Assembly (NCBI RefSeq): GCF_005434945.1
Contig: NZ_SKCH01000028.1
Location: 1 to 46,035, forward strand
Direction of reading: 5' to 3'
Origin: Prescottella subtropica
GTDB lineage: Bacteria; Actinomycetota; Actinomycetes; Mycobacteriales; Mycobacteriaceae
DNA length: 46,035 nt
Positions 1-8,420 of this stretch are shown here, piece by piece; position 1 is the first letter of the stretch; each line of letters starts with the position of its first letter. Position numbers and translations under genes: made by a program. A model generated the notes under the pieces. That model saw only the letters and a list, made by a program, of their open reading frames with translations. It ran no database searches and had not been told where the DNA came from.

Positions 1-89
1 GGCTCGCCGGCCACACCAACATCGCCGGCGCGCTACGCCACCACGGCCGTGATCCACACCGGCCGATCGATCTACTTCATGCCGCCTGA
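1..89 (+). pseudogene. C-terminal tail of a transposase, ISAs1-like (partial at window edge)
   Basis: An open frame enters from the left edge and stops at 87-89. The last 28 residues (read from position 3) include TNIAGALRHHGRDP, which resembles the closing segment of ISAs1-family DDE transposases as I remember it; this is recognition from memory and not a search. Third codon positions are mostly C or G, as expected for coding DNA here. The rest of the gene lies outside the window, so whether it is intact cannot be told. Confidence 0.4.
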
Positions 90-98
90 CATGGGGTT

Positions 99-251
99 AT
101 GCGACTTTGCCGGGCCCCTGGGGGAGCACCGACCTCGGCAACATCCGTCGTCCGGGCCGCCTGGGCCCGCTGGATCGCCGGAGCCTCCGCTGACGACATC
201 GCCCGCAAGCTCGGGGCCGTCATGCCGTCGATGGTTGCAGGTGTCGCATGA
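99..251 (+). CDS. Small hypothetical protein, 50 aa
   Basis: This short frame ends in the tetranucleotide ATGA that also starts the next gene at 248, a sign of translational coupling. Its second half (VVRAAWARWIAGASADDIARKLG) has strong GC at third positions and reads like a helix-turn-helix segment, with a DDIARKLG helix. The first residues have poor codon bias, so the true start may differ, or the frame may be the end of a gene disrupted by the flanking insertion sequence. No function can be given. Confidence 0.3.
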   Translation: MRLCRAPGGAPTSATSVVRAAWARWIAGASADDIARKLGAVMPSMVAGVA

Positions 252-517
252 CCAGCCTCGCCGCAACACCCAAACTCACCGTTGCCGGTGCGGCACTGCT
301 CGTCGCTGCACGATGCTCGGGCATCGACATGTTCGGGCCTGCCGACGCCGATGCGATGCTGCCGGCCCGGCTGCGCTACACCCAACTGGGTCCGGACGCC
401 GCCGCAGTCACCCCCCGTCAGGCATGGAACGAACTCGTAGCAGCGGGGAAGGTCATCGGAGACTTCACCAGCTGGCGGCTCGTCGACCTCGACAAGAACG
501 GCCACCCGTATGTCTGA
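248..517 (+). CDS. Hypothetical 89-aa protein upstream of the replication initiator-like gene
   Basis: The gene overlaps its upstream neighbour by ATGA and its downstream neighbour by 8 bp (ATGTCTGA, 510-517), so it belongs to the same transcription unit as the winged-helix gene. The C-terminal half (from VTPRQAWNELVAAGKV) suggests a small helical DNA-binding fold, but I recognise no family. Its position suggests an accessory role in replication control; that is inference only. Confidence 0.5.
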   Translation: MTSLAATPKLTVAGAALLVAARCSGIDMFGPADADAMLPARLRYTQLGPDAAAVTPRQAWNELVAAGKVIGDFTSWRLVDLDKNGHPYV

Positions 518-1241
518 CATCAACGCCTCACGACCGAAGCTGGTCCGCCCGAGTCGGTCCCGCGGCAAGACCGGGTTCTTCGTCCCCGTCGTCAAGGACT
601 TCTGGAAGGAGATGGCCGCAGAGGGATGCAGCTTCTCCGAGATCGGATATTTCTCGCTCATCATCACCTCAAAAGCAACGACTGCTGTCGGTAGTTTGTA
701 CCTGCAGCACGAGTGGGGTGACATCGAAGGGACGAATCCGGATCACGCGGAAAAGTCGCTGAACTCGCTCGAACAGCGCGGCCTGATCGTCCGGGACGGC
801 TACTACATCCTGGTCCGCTCATGGATTCGCCGGAATTGCTTCAACAACCCGAAGTACCTCCGGTCCGGCCTGTATCCACTGCAGAATGACGTCGACAGTC
901 CGCTACTGCGATTTGTCATCGGAACCGAACTGATGAGGTTGCGGCTCTCGGACCTGCCCTTGGACAAGGCACAGAACCTGCACGACAGCGCCAGCCTCCT
1001 GTGGGCCGAGATCACCGGCAACGATCTCCCTCCCATCGCGGCCATGGTTGGCGACATCAACGACCCCAACCAGTACATGATCAGTGCGCTGACCTCGATA
1101 CCTGGCATCGAGACCGTTGCGGTCGAACTTGATCGTCGGAACTGGTGCGTGGTGAAGGAGGAACTGCGCGCTCCGCTGCAGAAAGCCCTGGCTCCGGTCC
1201 GGAACGTCACCCCGCTACAGGCCCGGACCGCCGGCCAATAA
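510..1241 (+). CDS. Winged-helix replication initiator-like protein
   Basis: A 243-aa protein whose N-terminal half looks like the winged helix of phage and plasmid replisome organisers: a helical segment around residues 25-60, a helix reading AEKSLNSLEQRGLI near 80-95, then a wing with GYYILVRSWIRR. The following PKYLRSGLYPLQNDVDSP is a stretch I associate with such initiator-type proteins of actinobacterial plasmids and phages. It is the last gene before an array of iterons (1336-1486), the usual arrangement when an initiator binds its own downstream origin. A perfect hairpin at 1264-1291 ends the unit. No Walker or nuclease motifs are present. An alternative is a plain transcriptional regulator of the replication genes. 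Confidence 0.6.
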   Translation: MSDINASRPKLVRPSRSRGKTGFFVPVVKDFWKEMAAEGCSFSEIGYFSLIITSKATTAVGSLYLQHEWGDIEGTNPDHAEKSLNSLEQRGLIVRDGYYILVRSWIRRNCFNNPKYLRSGLYPLQNDVDSPLLRFVIGTELMRLRLSDLPLDKAQNLHDSASLLWAEITGNDLPPIAAMVGDINDPNQYMISALTSIPGIETVAVELDRRNWCVVKEELRAPLQKALAPVRNVTPLQARTAGQ

Positions 1242-1263
1242 CGCGTCGACTCGCCACGAACGG

Positions 1264-1291
1264 AGGCCCACAGACCACGGTCTGTGGGCCT
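1264..1291 (+). terminator. Intrinsic terminator-like hairpin after the initiator-like gene
   Basis: AGGCCCACAGACC and its exact complement are separated by 2 bases and followed by TTCTG. The 13-bp stem begins 22 bp after the stop codon. Confidence 0.7.
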
Positions 1292-1335
1292 TCTGCGTTC
1301 CCCACACACAGCCCCGAAAACAGGCCGAAAATCGT

Positions 1336-1486
1336 GGGATACCCCTACGCATACCCTAGTGGATACCCTATCCATTTTCGCCGGAGCGGATACCCCTGTG
1401 GATACCCATGCGGATAGGGTATCCATGCAGGAACATGCAGGTCAGGAGGATTCTGGATAGGGTATCCAATACCCTATTGGATACTC
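1336..1486. repeat. Iteron array, likely replication origin
   Basis: At least eight copies of a GGATACCC/GGGTATCC word lie in 150 bp: 1336-1347, 1350-1358, 1361-1373, 1388-1398, 1400-1410, 1412-1424, 1455-1467 and 1468-1486. Two are identical 13-mers (GGATAGGGTATCC at 1412 and 1455), and GGATACCCTATCC at 1361 is their near mirror. Copies run in both orientations and many are themselves dyads. An A-rich stretch at 1511-1537 next to the array could be the melting element. Placement between an initiator-like gene and a DnaC-like loader operon supports an origin. Confidence 0.7.
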
Positions 1487-1650
1487 ACACGCGGGCGTAC
1501 CTGCGCGGGCGCGAACAAGATCACAACAAGTAAAAACCCCACCTCCCTACGGTCGGTGGGGGTCCAGGGGGAGGGGCCCGCGCCGAACCACTCCGACGAA
1601 CGACCTCGCCGCTGCGCGTCAAGGCCCCGATGCGCCGCCGGCGCATCCCA

Positions 1651-1785
1651 GGCCGAAACAGGGAACCGGCCCTGAAACGCCCTCAGCGCGATCCTGAGGC
1701 CCTGAGACGCCCGGATAGGCGGGAGCGGCCCCCAAAACCCGGCAGCGGGGCAACCAGGGCCCGTTTCAGGGCCGCCTGAAACGAC
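1651..1785. repeat. Second short-repeat cluster (CCTGAAACG words)
   Basis: Copies or near copies of CCCTGAAACGCC occur at 1651-1663 (degenerate), 1668-1682, 1698-1713 (GAGACG variant), 1757-1774 (reverse orientation) and 1773-1785. They sit between the iterons and the promoter of the next gene, so they could be extra initiator or partition-protein sites. Confidence 0.4.
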
Positions 1786-1871
1786 TTCCGCCACCGCCTT
1801 CGGTCAACCCCTCGGCGTCGACCGCCGGGGACCACGACCGGCCAGCCCGCCCTCAACGGCCGCCACTCGAC

Positions 1872-1903
1872 GTGCCGCACACCCGAAACCGGCTCTCTAG
1901 CGT
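1872..1903 (+). promoter_or_regulatory. GTGCCGCAC-type promoter of the replication operon
   Basis: GTGCCGCAC at 1872-1880 is followed after 17 bp by TAGCGT (1898-1903). The start codon at 1951 is 70 bp downstream of the 9-mer and has a good ribosome site (AAGGGAGG). Confidence 0.55.
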
Positions 1904-1950
1904 GATCCCGGCACACCACAGACAGAACACCGAGACGCAAGGGAGGAACA

Positions 1951-3093
1951 ATGCCGACAATCGATGCGCAGGAACTCGCCGACGCTCTTGTTCAGGCCTT
2001 CGCGAAGCGTCCTGAACTTTTGGATGCAATCGCCGATTCAGTCGCCGAAAAAATTGCATCAACCATCGCCGCGGGAACCATCAACCAGGGGACCAGACCG
2101 GCCCCCGGCGACGTTTGGGACGCCCCCGATGAAAGCGTTCAAGAACTCCTCGAATGGGTTCGAGGAAACGGCTCGAAAATCATCCACGGAGACGCTGAAA
2201 CGTGGGCGAAAGCCGTCATCGCGGCCAGCGGGACAGCACGCCCCCAAGACGTGTTCGACTGGGCGTTCGCCGACACCTGCGAGACCAGCTACTGGCGGGA
2301 GAACCCGGTACCCATCGCGGCACCGACACCGACAAAGTCCGGGACCGCCAAGTCCGGGCAGTACACGCAGATGCTCGCGGAGTACCGAGCCGCACACGCA
2401 AGCGACAGCGCCTGCACGGTGGCAGGGATCGACCCGCTCATCGAGACCGTGGTCGAGCAGATCCGCCTGTACGGTGTCGTGAACGACCCGTCCCCGACAC
2501 TCGCGTGGCGACGGAACGCTCTCGCGATCCAACGATCCTGCGATGCAACCGAGGCCGCGGCCGTGATCACCTGGGCGATGGGGAACCGGCCTCACTGGCG
2601 GTCGAACGTCCACGGCATGCCAGCTGACCGCACGTTCAAGAAGATGCTCGCCGACTACCGGATCGCCGGCGCCGGATTCAACCTCGTCCGTGACGGCGGC
2701 GATCACGGTCCGGTGATCGAGCGTTTGGCCCGCGGATGGGCCTGCTACCTGGCCAGACTTCTCGGCAAGGACCGCATGCCGGTTCAGCCGTCCTCGTATC
2801 GCACGGTGTGGGAACTACTGACCGGAGCGGACGGTGGCGCGCCGGTGCCGGAACCGGAACTGCAGCAGGTTGTGCGATGGATCCTCGACCCGGAGGCAGG
2901 TCGGGCACGCTTCTACACGCACGGAGACAGCTTCCCGTCACCACCGAAGATCCGAAAGGCTCTGCTCGACATGGCAACTGACACTCCTCGCGGTCGCGGC
3001 GGTGTCGCGGCCGGGGTCGCCACCACAAACTCGCTTGCCGGGGACGGTGTCGCGGCGGTCGGCGCGACAACAGTGACAGTGGAGGGGATCTGA
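1951..3093 (+). CDS. Replication-module protein of unknown function, 380 aa
   Basis: First gene of the operon that continues with the DnaC-like loader; the two overlap by TGATG (3091-3095). The start follows AAGGGAGG at ideal spacing. The N-terminal 60 residues are helical and amphipathic (AQELADALVQAFAKRP), then comes a Pro/Thr-rich linker near 125-140. The C-terminal part has Trp-rich helices and ends in a Gly/Ala/Thr-rich tail. No catalytic motif is visible. A gene immediately before a helicase loader and after an iteron origin is often an initiator or replisome organiser, so it may be the true origin-binding protein instead of the 510-1241 product. That assignment is inference. Confidence 0.6.
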   Translation: MPTIDAQELADALVQAFAKRPELLDAIADSVAEKIASTIAAGTINQGTRPAPGDVWDAPDESVQELLEWVRGNGSKIIHGDAETWAKAVIAASGTARPQDVFDWAFADTCETSYWRENPVPIAAPTPTKSGTAKSGQYTQMLAEYRAAHASDSACTVAGIDPLIETVVEQIRLYGVVNDPSPTLAWRRNALAIQRSCDATEAAAVITWAMGNRPHWRSNVHGMPADRTFKKMLADYRIAGAGFNLVRDGGDHGPVIERLARGWACYLARLLGKDRMPVQPSSYRTVWELLTGADGGAPVPEPELQQVVRWILDPEAGRARFYTHGDSFPSPPKIRKALLDMATDTPRGRGGVAAGVATTNSLAGDGVAAVGATTVTVEGI

Positions 3094-3905
3094 TGGCGTT
3101 CACTCTCGACGGGGGCGGGATCGTGCAGGTGCCGTGCCGAACCTGCGGCGCGGCCGTGAGTCGAATGACTGGACTTGCAGGTCAACCCCCCAACTGGCAG
3201 GACCGTGTGGTGTGCGCAGGCTGCCGTGATGAAGACCCCCAGCAGGCATGGGACGCCGAACTCGACCGGCAGGCGCGCGCCCGCCTGCACCGACGGATCG
3301 TCGGCTTCGATGCGACAGCCGGTTACGAGACCGCGAGCTTGAACACCGACGACGTACGCAACACGAGGTGGGCGCGCGCGGCCGTGTCCGCCCTCGACGA
3401 TGCTGCAGCCCGGACGACACGGGCCGGCCTGATGTTCTTCGGGCCCACCGGGATCGGGAAGACCTGGGCCGGGTTCGCAATCTGCAACGCGGCGGTGCAG
3501 CGGTTCGGCGCCGACAGCGTGCGGTTCGCGACCGAGGAGACGCTCCTCGGAGGTGACGTCGCACCGTGGGAGCTACATGGCCGGCTGCAGTCGTGGCTGC
3601 GGGGGGCATCGGTGGTGCTCGTCGACGACATCGGCGTCGCGAACCGGCGGCAGGAGCAGGTGCAGGCGGCGTGGAAGGAGTTGTGCTCCCAGATCGCCGG
3701 GCACCCGAGTTCGCTGGTACTGGTGGGGACAACGAACAGGCAGGGTTGGGATGGGGATGCCGGGCTCACCGCGTGGATGGGGGCGCAGGCGACGTCACGG
3801 CTAAGACAGTGGTCGGTGGACTGCTCGACGGGGTGGGCTGATCGACGGACGGACGCGGTGCACGAGCGTTGGCGTGAGCACCTGACCGGGAGACCGGAAC
3901 GGTAG
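3093..3905 (+). CDS. DnaC/IstB-like AAA+ ATPase, probable helicase loader
   Basis: A 270-aa protein with an N-terminal zinc ribbon (CRTC at 15-18 and CAGC at 41-44) and an AAA+ core: Walker A GPTGIGKT at 117-124, Walker B VVLVDD at 174-179, and a sensor-1-like TTN after VLVGTTN. This is the order seen in DnaC/DnaI-type loaders that place the replicative helicase on an origin. Translation is coupled to the preceding gene through TGATG, and the ParA-like gene follows 43 bp later, so the three probably form one replication-partition operon. IstB transposition helpers share this core, but no IstA-like partner is present, which favours the replication role. Confidence 0.75.
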   Translation: MAFTLDGGGIVQVPCRTCGAAVSRMTGLAGQPPNWQDRVVCAGCRDEDPQQAWDAELDRQARARLHRRIVGFDATAGYETASLNTDDVRNTRWARAAVSALDDAAARTTRAGLMFFGPTGIGKTWAGFAICNAAVQRFGADSVRFATEETLLGGDVAPWELHGRLQSWLRGASVVLVDDIGVANRRQEQVQAAWKELCSQIAGHPSSLVLVGTTNRQGWDGDAGLTAWMGAQATSRLRQWSVDCSTGWADRRTDAVHERWREHLTGRPER

Positions 3906-3948
3906 CAGTCACCATGGTGTGCACGAGAAAGCCAGGAGGTGAGGATCG

Positions 3949-5124
3949 ATGACCGGTGCGGTTGATCCCTGGGGTGAGGGCGCGGCCGGGGCCGAGCCGG
4001 ACAACCCGTGGGATGACCGGTCGCTCGACGGCCAGAGTTGGGCCGAGGCGCCGGCGATGGAACCGGAGGATGTGCAGTGGCGGGAAGCTGCGGCGCCACC
4101 GGTTGCGCCTGTCCAGCGGCCGGTGCGGCGTGCTGCGTCGGATTCTGTTCCGCCGGTGAAGCGACGGACGGTGGCCGTGCCGCCGCCGGCGGTCCCGGTG
4201 ACAGAGCCGGCGGCTGCAGCGAGTCCAGTTGAGCGGGTGAGGGAAAAGCCTCGTCGGGGCTGGCGTTCCTGGTTCCGGGGACATGCCACTTCGCCTGTTG
4301 CAGGGGGTGGCGATCGGCTTGCAGCGTCGGTGAAGCGGCCACTGCAGGCCCCGAAGACGATCGCGTTCATCAACGAGGGCGGCGGCACCGGGAAGACAAC
4401 GAACGCGGTGCTGCTCGGGATGACACTCGCTGCGCACCGTGGTGGCCCCGTGATCGCGGTCGATGCCTCACCGGGATGCGGTGATCTCGCGAACCGTGTC
4501 CCGGCCCCGAAGTCGACTACTGGAACGGTGCGCTCGGTCGTTGCCCAGGCCGGGCAGATCACGAGCTACGAGCAGGTGCGGGCACACACGAACAAGCTGT
4601 CCAGTGGACTTGAGGTTCTTGCCGCGGATTCGTCGATGTCGACGGAGGCCGTGTTCACTGGCTCCGCGTACGAGGTGCTGGCTGCGACGTTGCGGCGGCA
4701 CTACGAGGTCGTCATCACCGACTGCGCGGCCGGCATGGTCTCCGATGTTGTCGACGCGGTCCTCGCCGATGCGGACCTGGTGGTCATCGTCTCGGAAGGC
4801 GGTGACGGCGTCCGGTCGTCGACATGGACCGCGAACTGGATGAACGAACACTCCCAGACGAACCCGCGGTACAAACAGCTCCTTGAGGATGCGGTGGTGG
4901 TCGTCAACTCTCGGCACGATCGCACGAACACGAACACCGCGAAGATCATCGACTTCTACCGGAACATCGTGCGCGCGGTCGTGGAGTTGCCGTTCGACCA
5001 GCATCTCGAGGGCGGGAACATCATCGACGTGAACAAGCTGTCCGAGAAGACTCGGGAGCAGCTGTTGGTGTTCGCGGATGCGGTGATGTCGGCTGACGGC
5101 ATCGTCCGCGGCGCCGACACGTGA
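3949..5124 (+). CDS. ParA/MinD-like ATPase, probable partition protein
   Basis: A 391-aa protein: residues 1-135 are rich in Pro, Ala and Trp with little expected structure, and residues 136-391 form a MinD/ParA ATPase. The P-loop reads EGGGTGKTT (143-151); the signature lysine of ParA proteins (KGG) is replaced by glutamate. A VDAS motif follows (about 163-166), and the Walker B region is VVITDCAAG. The ribosome site is AGGAGGTGAGG. The long proline-rich N-terminus and this P-loop recall EspI-type MinD proteins of type VII secretion loci as well as plasmid ParA proteins; the replication-operon context favours segregation. No parB gene was recognised downstream. Confidence 0.65.
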   Translation: MTGAVDPWGEGAAGAEPDNPWDDRSLDGQSWAEAPAMEPEDVQWREAAAPPVAPVQRPVRRAASDSVPPVKRRTVAVPPPAVPVTEPAAAASPVERVREKPRRGWRSWFRGHATSPVAGGGDRLAASVKRPLQAPKTIAFINEGGGTGKTTNAVLLGMTLAAHRGGPVIAVDASPGCGDLANRVPAPKSTTGTVRSVVAQAGQITSYEQVRAHTNKLSSGLEVLAADSSMSTEAVFTGSAYEVLAATLRRHYEVVITDCAAGMVSDVVDAVLADADLVVIVSEGGDGVRSSTWTANWMNEHSQTNPRYKQLLEDAVVVVNSRHDRTNTNTAKIIDFYRNIVRAVVELPFDQHLEGGNIIDVNKLSEKTREQLLVFADAVMSADGIVRGADT

Positions 5125-5211
5125 TCGACAGTCACTGTCCCGGCGCGGGTCCTACGGGGTGCTGTTGCTCCGTGCCGGTGTCATCAGCAATGAACGGCCG
5201 TGCGCTGCAGT

Positions 5212-5598
5212 TCACGTGGTGGTGCCGGTTCGTCCCGTGAGGATCGGTTCGAGCATGGCCCAGACGGTGTAGCGGGCGCCGGTGTCGTCGACGGCTGTGA
5301 AGCTGCGGCCGGTACCGGATCGGGCGAGCAGATGCTCGGGGTGCTCGCTGGCGAAGCCGGTGATGGTCTCCTCGACGGCGTGAACGATGTGCGGGAGTCC
5401 CGGTTTCTTGTCGGTGGGCCGTGATAGGCCAAGGGTGACCATGCGGTCGTGGAGAGCTTCGGCTCCGCCACGGGTCGCCAGGACGAGCAGGATCTGCGGG
5501 GTGGTCAGCCCGAACTCCTCGCAGGCGTTCGCGATCTGGGCGGTCGGGGCGACGACGCTGACCCAGGTTCTCAGGGGCGTCTCGGAGGTGGTGGTCAT
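5212..5598 (-). CDS. Hypothetical 128-aa protein
   Basis: Convergent to the ParA-like gene and divergent from the RecG-like gene. It is a compact mixed helical protein beginning with MTTTSETPLRTWVSVV, with no signal peptide, membrane segment or known motif. The ATG lies only 7 bp after a candidate -10 (CAGAAT), and no clear shine-dalgarno sequence precedes it, so the mRNA may be leaderless. Its place between partition and helicase genes gives no firm clue to function. Confidence 0.55.
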   Translation of the reverse strand: MTTTSETPLRTWVSVVAPTAQIANACEEFGLTTPQILLVLATRGGAEALHDRMVTLGLSRPTDKKPGLPHIVHAVEETITGFASEHPEHLLARSGTGRSFTAVDDTGARYTVWAMLEPILTGRTGTTT

Positions 5599-5605
5599 GG
5601 ACTTG

Positions 5606-5637
5606 ATTCTGGGGAGGAGGGTTCCGGTGTGCGGCGT
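5606..5637 (-). promoter_or_regulatory. Possible GCCGCAC-type promoter giving a leaderless mRNA
   Basis: On the minus strand ACGCCGCAC (5637-5629) is followed after 17 bp by CAGAAT (5611-5606). The ATG at 5598 begins 8 bp after the hexamer, where transcription would start. Only the last seven bases of the 9-mer match the consensus. Confidence 0.4.
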
Positions 5638-5735
5638 CGTAGGTGTGCCGCGACCGGAAAGTGGTCTCGCAGAATCGAAGACACATCTCGGACATGAATG
5701 TTCCCGGGGTCCGGTCTGCGAGGGAGGTTGTGGGC

Positions 5736-8297
5736 GTGCAGGTGTCTGTGGCGCACCGTGTTCGGTTGTGTGACGCCGCTGTGAAGTTGGCGTCGGTTGG
5801 GGTGCGGACCCCGGCGATGGATGCGGCCCGTGCCCGTGATGCGGACGATCCTTCGGTGTGGCCGCCGATGCTGCTCACGCAGTTGTTGGTGGATGTGCGT
5901 GCGAACGCGGCAGCGTTGTGGCCGTTGGGGATCACTGTGCAGGATCTGCCGCCGTTGCCGGCGGGGGCGCCGCCGGTGGGGTCGACTCCGCAGCGTGCCG
6001 CGCAGTCGACTGCCGCGGCCTCCACACCCGCTCCCGCGTCTGCAGTGGGTTCCCCGTGGGGAAACGGAACCCGTGTTGCGCAGGCGCCGACCCGCGCACA
6101 GGTGTTCGCCGCCGCCGGCCTGGACCTGTCGATCCCCGACACCACCGACAACCGTTCCGCTGCCGCTGTGCTCGCGCAGAAGGGGACAGGGGAGCCGCTG
6201 CTGTTCGATGGACTGCTCGACTCGTTGCGGGGGGTACCGGTCGACGATCTCGACGGTGTCAGCGAGAAGGTTCGTGACCGTCTGACCTCTGGTGGTGTCG
6301 GCAGCGTGTTCGACCTGCTTCTGCGGGTGCCGCTGCGTTATGTGGACCGCACCCAACTGGTTCCGCTGCGTGAACTGCGTCCGGGACTGCCACAGGTCAC
6401 GTTCGTTGCGCGTGTGTTGAGCGTGAAGACGAGCTGGGAGAAGCGGTATACGCGGTTCACGCTCGGTGATGAGAAGACGAATGTGTCCGCGATGTTCTTC
6501 AACGCGCTGTGGATGGGGAAGAGGTTCAGCCGCGGCGACCTACTTCTCGTGCAGGGCGATGTCGGGGAGTTCAACGGCGGCCTGTCGATGACGGCACCGC
6601 TACTGGAACCGATGACGGAGGCGGCGGCCCCACTGCTGGCGATCTACCCGCAGTCCCAGAAACATGAGGTCGACACGTGGATGCTGCGGCGGGCATCTGT
6701 CGACGCGTTGCGGCGCATCCCCGCGTTGGATGATCCGATCCCCACGGTGCTGTTGGATCGGCGGAAGTTGCCGGCGCGGTTGGCTGCGCTGCGGGCTGTG
6801 CACGTGCCGGAGTCGAAAGCGGATGCTGAACTCGGCCGGGACCGGCTCGCGTACGACGAGCTGCTGCGCCTGCAGCTCGCGCTCGGTGTGCTGCGGAACG
6901 CGCAGGCCGCGGAGTCGGGTGTGACACACAAGCCGACGGGGAGACTGCTCGACGCGTGGCTGGCTGGGCTGCCGTACACGCCGACCGGTGCGCAGGCCCG
7001 CGCGATCACGGAGATCCGCGCCGACATGGTCGCCGGAAAACCGATGAATCGGCTCCTGCAGGGCGATGTTGGTGCCGGCAAGACGTTGGTGTTGGCAGGG
7101 ACTGCGTTGCTGGCGATCGAAGGCGGCTACCAGGCTGTACTGATGGCGCCGACCGAAATCCTGGCCCGCCAGCATTTCGAGGAAATCGCGGAGGCGCTGC
7201 GGCCGCTCGGGGTGACGGTGGACCTGCTGGTGTCCCGAAATCTGCCCAGGCCCCGGAAGGCTGTGCTCGCGGATCTGGCGGACGGGACGACGAACCTGCT
7301 CGTCGGCACCCATTCGGTGTTGTCGGATCCGGTGGTGTTCGCGAACCTGGGGGTCGCACTGATCGACGAGCAGCACCGGTTCGGTGTCGACCAGCGTGCG
7401 ATCCTGGCGGCGAAGGGCCCAGGTGGGGCGACCCCGGACATCCTGCAGGCCACGGCGACCCCGATCCCGCGGACGGCGGCGATCACCACCTACGGTGACC
7501 TCGCATTGTCGATTCTCGATGAGAAGCCGCCCGGACGAACTCCGACGGTGACGCAGTGGATCGAGTCTGCGGACATCACCGATCCGTCTGCGCGTGTGTG
7601 GGCGGCGGTCCGGGAACAGGTCGCTCAGGGCCGGCAGGCGTTCGTGGTGTGCCCGCTGGTGAAGGTGTCGGGGCAGGAATCGGAGACGAAGATGGCCGCC
7701 GCGGCCGAGGAAACCCTCGCCGAACTCGCGGACGGGGCGCTGGCCGGGCTGCGGTTGGGGTTGGCGACCGGCAAGCAGAAGCCGGACGAACGCAACGAGA
7801 CGATGCGCGCGTTCAAGGCCCACGAACTCGATGTTCTCGTGGCCACCACCGTCATCGAGGTCGGCGTGTCGGTGCCGAACGCGACCGCGATCGTGATCCT
7901 GGACGCCACGAAGTTCGGGCTCGCACAGCTGCACCAGTTGCGTGGCCGTGTCGGCCGCGGCCGATGGGCCGGCCAGTGCTGGCTGGTCGGCGAAACGACC
8001 AGCGAGGACGGTATCGCCCGCATGGACGCGATGTGTGAGACCGACGACGGGTTCGTTCTCGCTGAACGCGACCTGCAAATCCGCGGCCCTGGCGCATTGA
8101 CCGGATCCGCTCAGGCCGGCCGGGACGCTGGCCTGCTGGTCGCTGACCTCATCGACGACGCCCGCATCCACCTGGCGGCGCGTGAGGATGCGCAGACGAT
8201 CTTGGCGCGCGACCCGCACTTGCTGCGCAGTCTGACGTTGAAACGGGAAGTGGAAGCGGCGCTCGGCGATGACGCCCACTACCTGACGAAAAGCTGA
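5736..8297 (+). CDS. recG: RecG-like DNA helicase with N-terminal extension
   Basis: An 853-aa superfamily 2 helicase with RecG organisation: a wedge/OB-type region (about residues 190-290, with VTFVARVLSVKTSW), Walker A GDVGAGKT at about 443-450, DEQH box near 544-547, motif III ATATPIPRT, and motif VI GRVGRG near the C-terminus. RecG remodels stalled forks and branched DNA, and plasmid copies may help restart replication or resolve R-loops. It is about 160 residues longer than E. coli RecG at the N-terminus, where the sequence is Ala/Pro-rich. I chose GTG 5736 because AGGGAGG lies 8 bp upstream; ATG 5694 is an alternative with no ribosome site. Confidence 0.8.
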   Translation: MQVSVAHRVRLCDAAVKLASVGVRTPAMDAARARDADDPSVWPPMLLTQLLVDVRANAAALWPLGITVQDLPPLPAGAPPVGSTPQRAAQSTAAASTPAPASAVGSPWGNGTRVAQAPTRAQVFAAAGLDLSIPDTTDNRSAAAVLAQKGTGEPLLFDGLLDSLRGVPVDDLDGVSEKVRDRLTSGGVGSVFDLLLRVPLRYVDRTQLVPLRELRPGLPQVTFVARVLSVKTSWEKRYTRFTLGDEKTNVSAMFFNALWMGKRFSRGDLLLVQGDVGEFNGGLSMTAPLLEPMTEAAAPLLAIYPQSQKHEVDTWMLRRASVDALRRIPALDDPIPTVLLDRRKLPARLAALRAVHVPESKADAELGRDRLAYDELLRLQLALGVLRNAQAAESGVTHKPTGRLLDAWLAGLPYTPTGAQARAITEIRADMVAGKPMNRLLQGDVGAGKTLVLAGTALLAIEGGYQAVLMAPTEILARQHFEEIAEALRPLGVTVDLLVSRNLPRPRKAVLADLADGTTNLLVGTHSVLSDPVVFANLGVALIDEQHRFGVDQRAILAAKGPGGATPDILQATATPIPRTAAITTYGDLALSILDEKPPGRTPTVTQWIESADITDPSARVWAAVREQVAQGRQAFVVCPLVKVSGQESETKMAAAAEETLAELADGALAGLRLGLATGKQKPDERNETMRAFKAHELDVLVATTVIEVGVSVPNATAIVILDATKFGLAQLHQLRGRVGRGRWAGQCWLVGETTSEDGIARMDAMCETDDGFVLAERDLQIRGPGALTGSAQAGRDAGLLVADLIDDARIHLAAREDAQTILARDPHLLRSLTLKREVEAALGDDAHYLTKS

Positions 8298-8420
8298 CCG
8301 GACATCCGGCCGCCGGGCCTGTACATCACGGGTTCTCCACCGCCGGAAACGGCACTGCCACCTGCGGCGACTCTGGTGGCGCTGTCCACCGTCGACAGTG
8401 CGCTGCAGCTGTGGTCTCCG

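Noticed and set aside
5127-5139. GACAGTCACTGTC dyad after the ParA-like stop.
   Set aside because: The arms are short, and it lies between convergent genes without a T-run; I could not assign a role.
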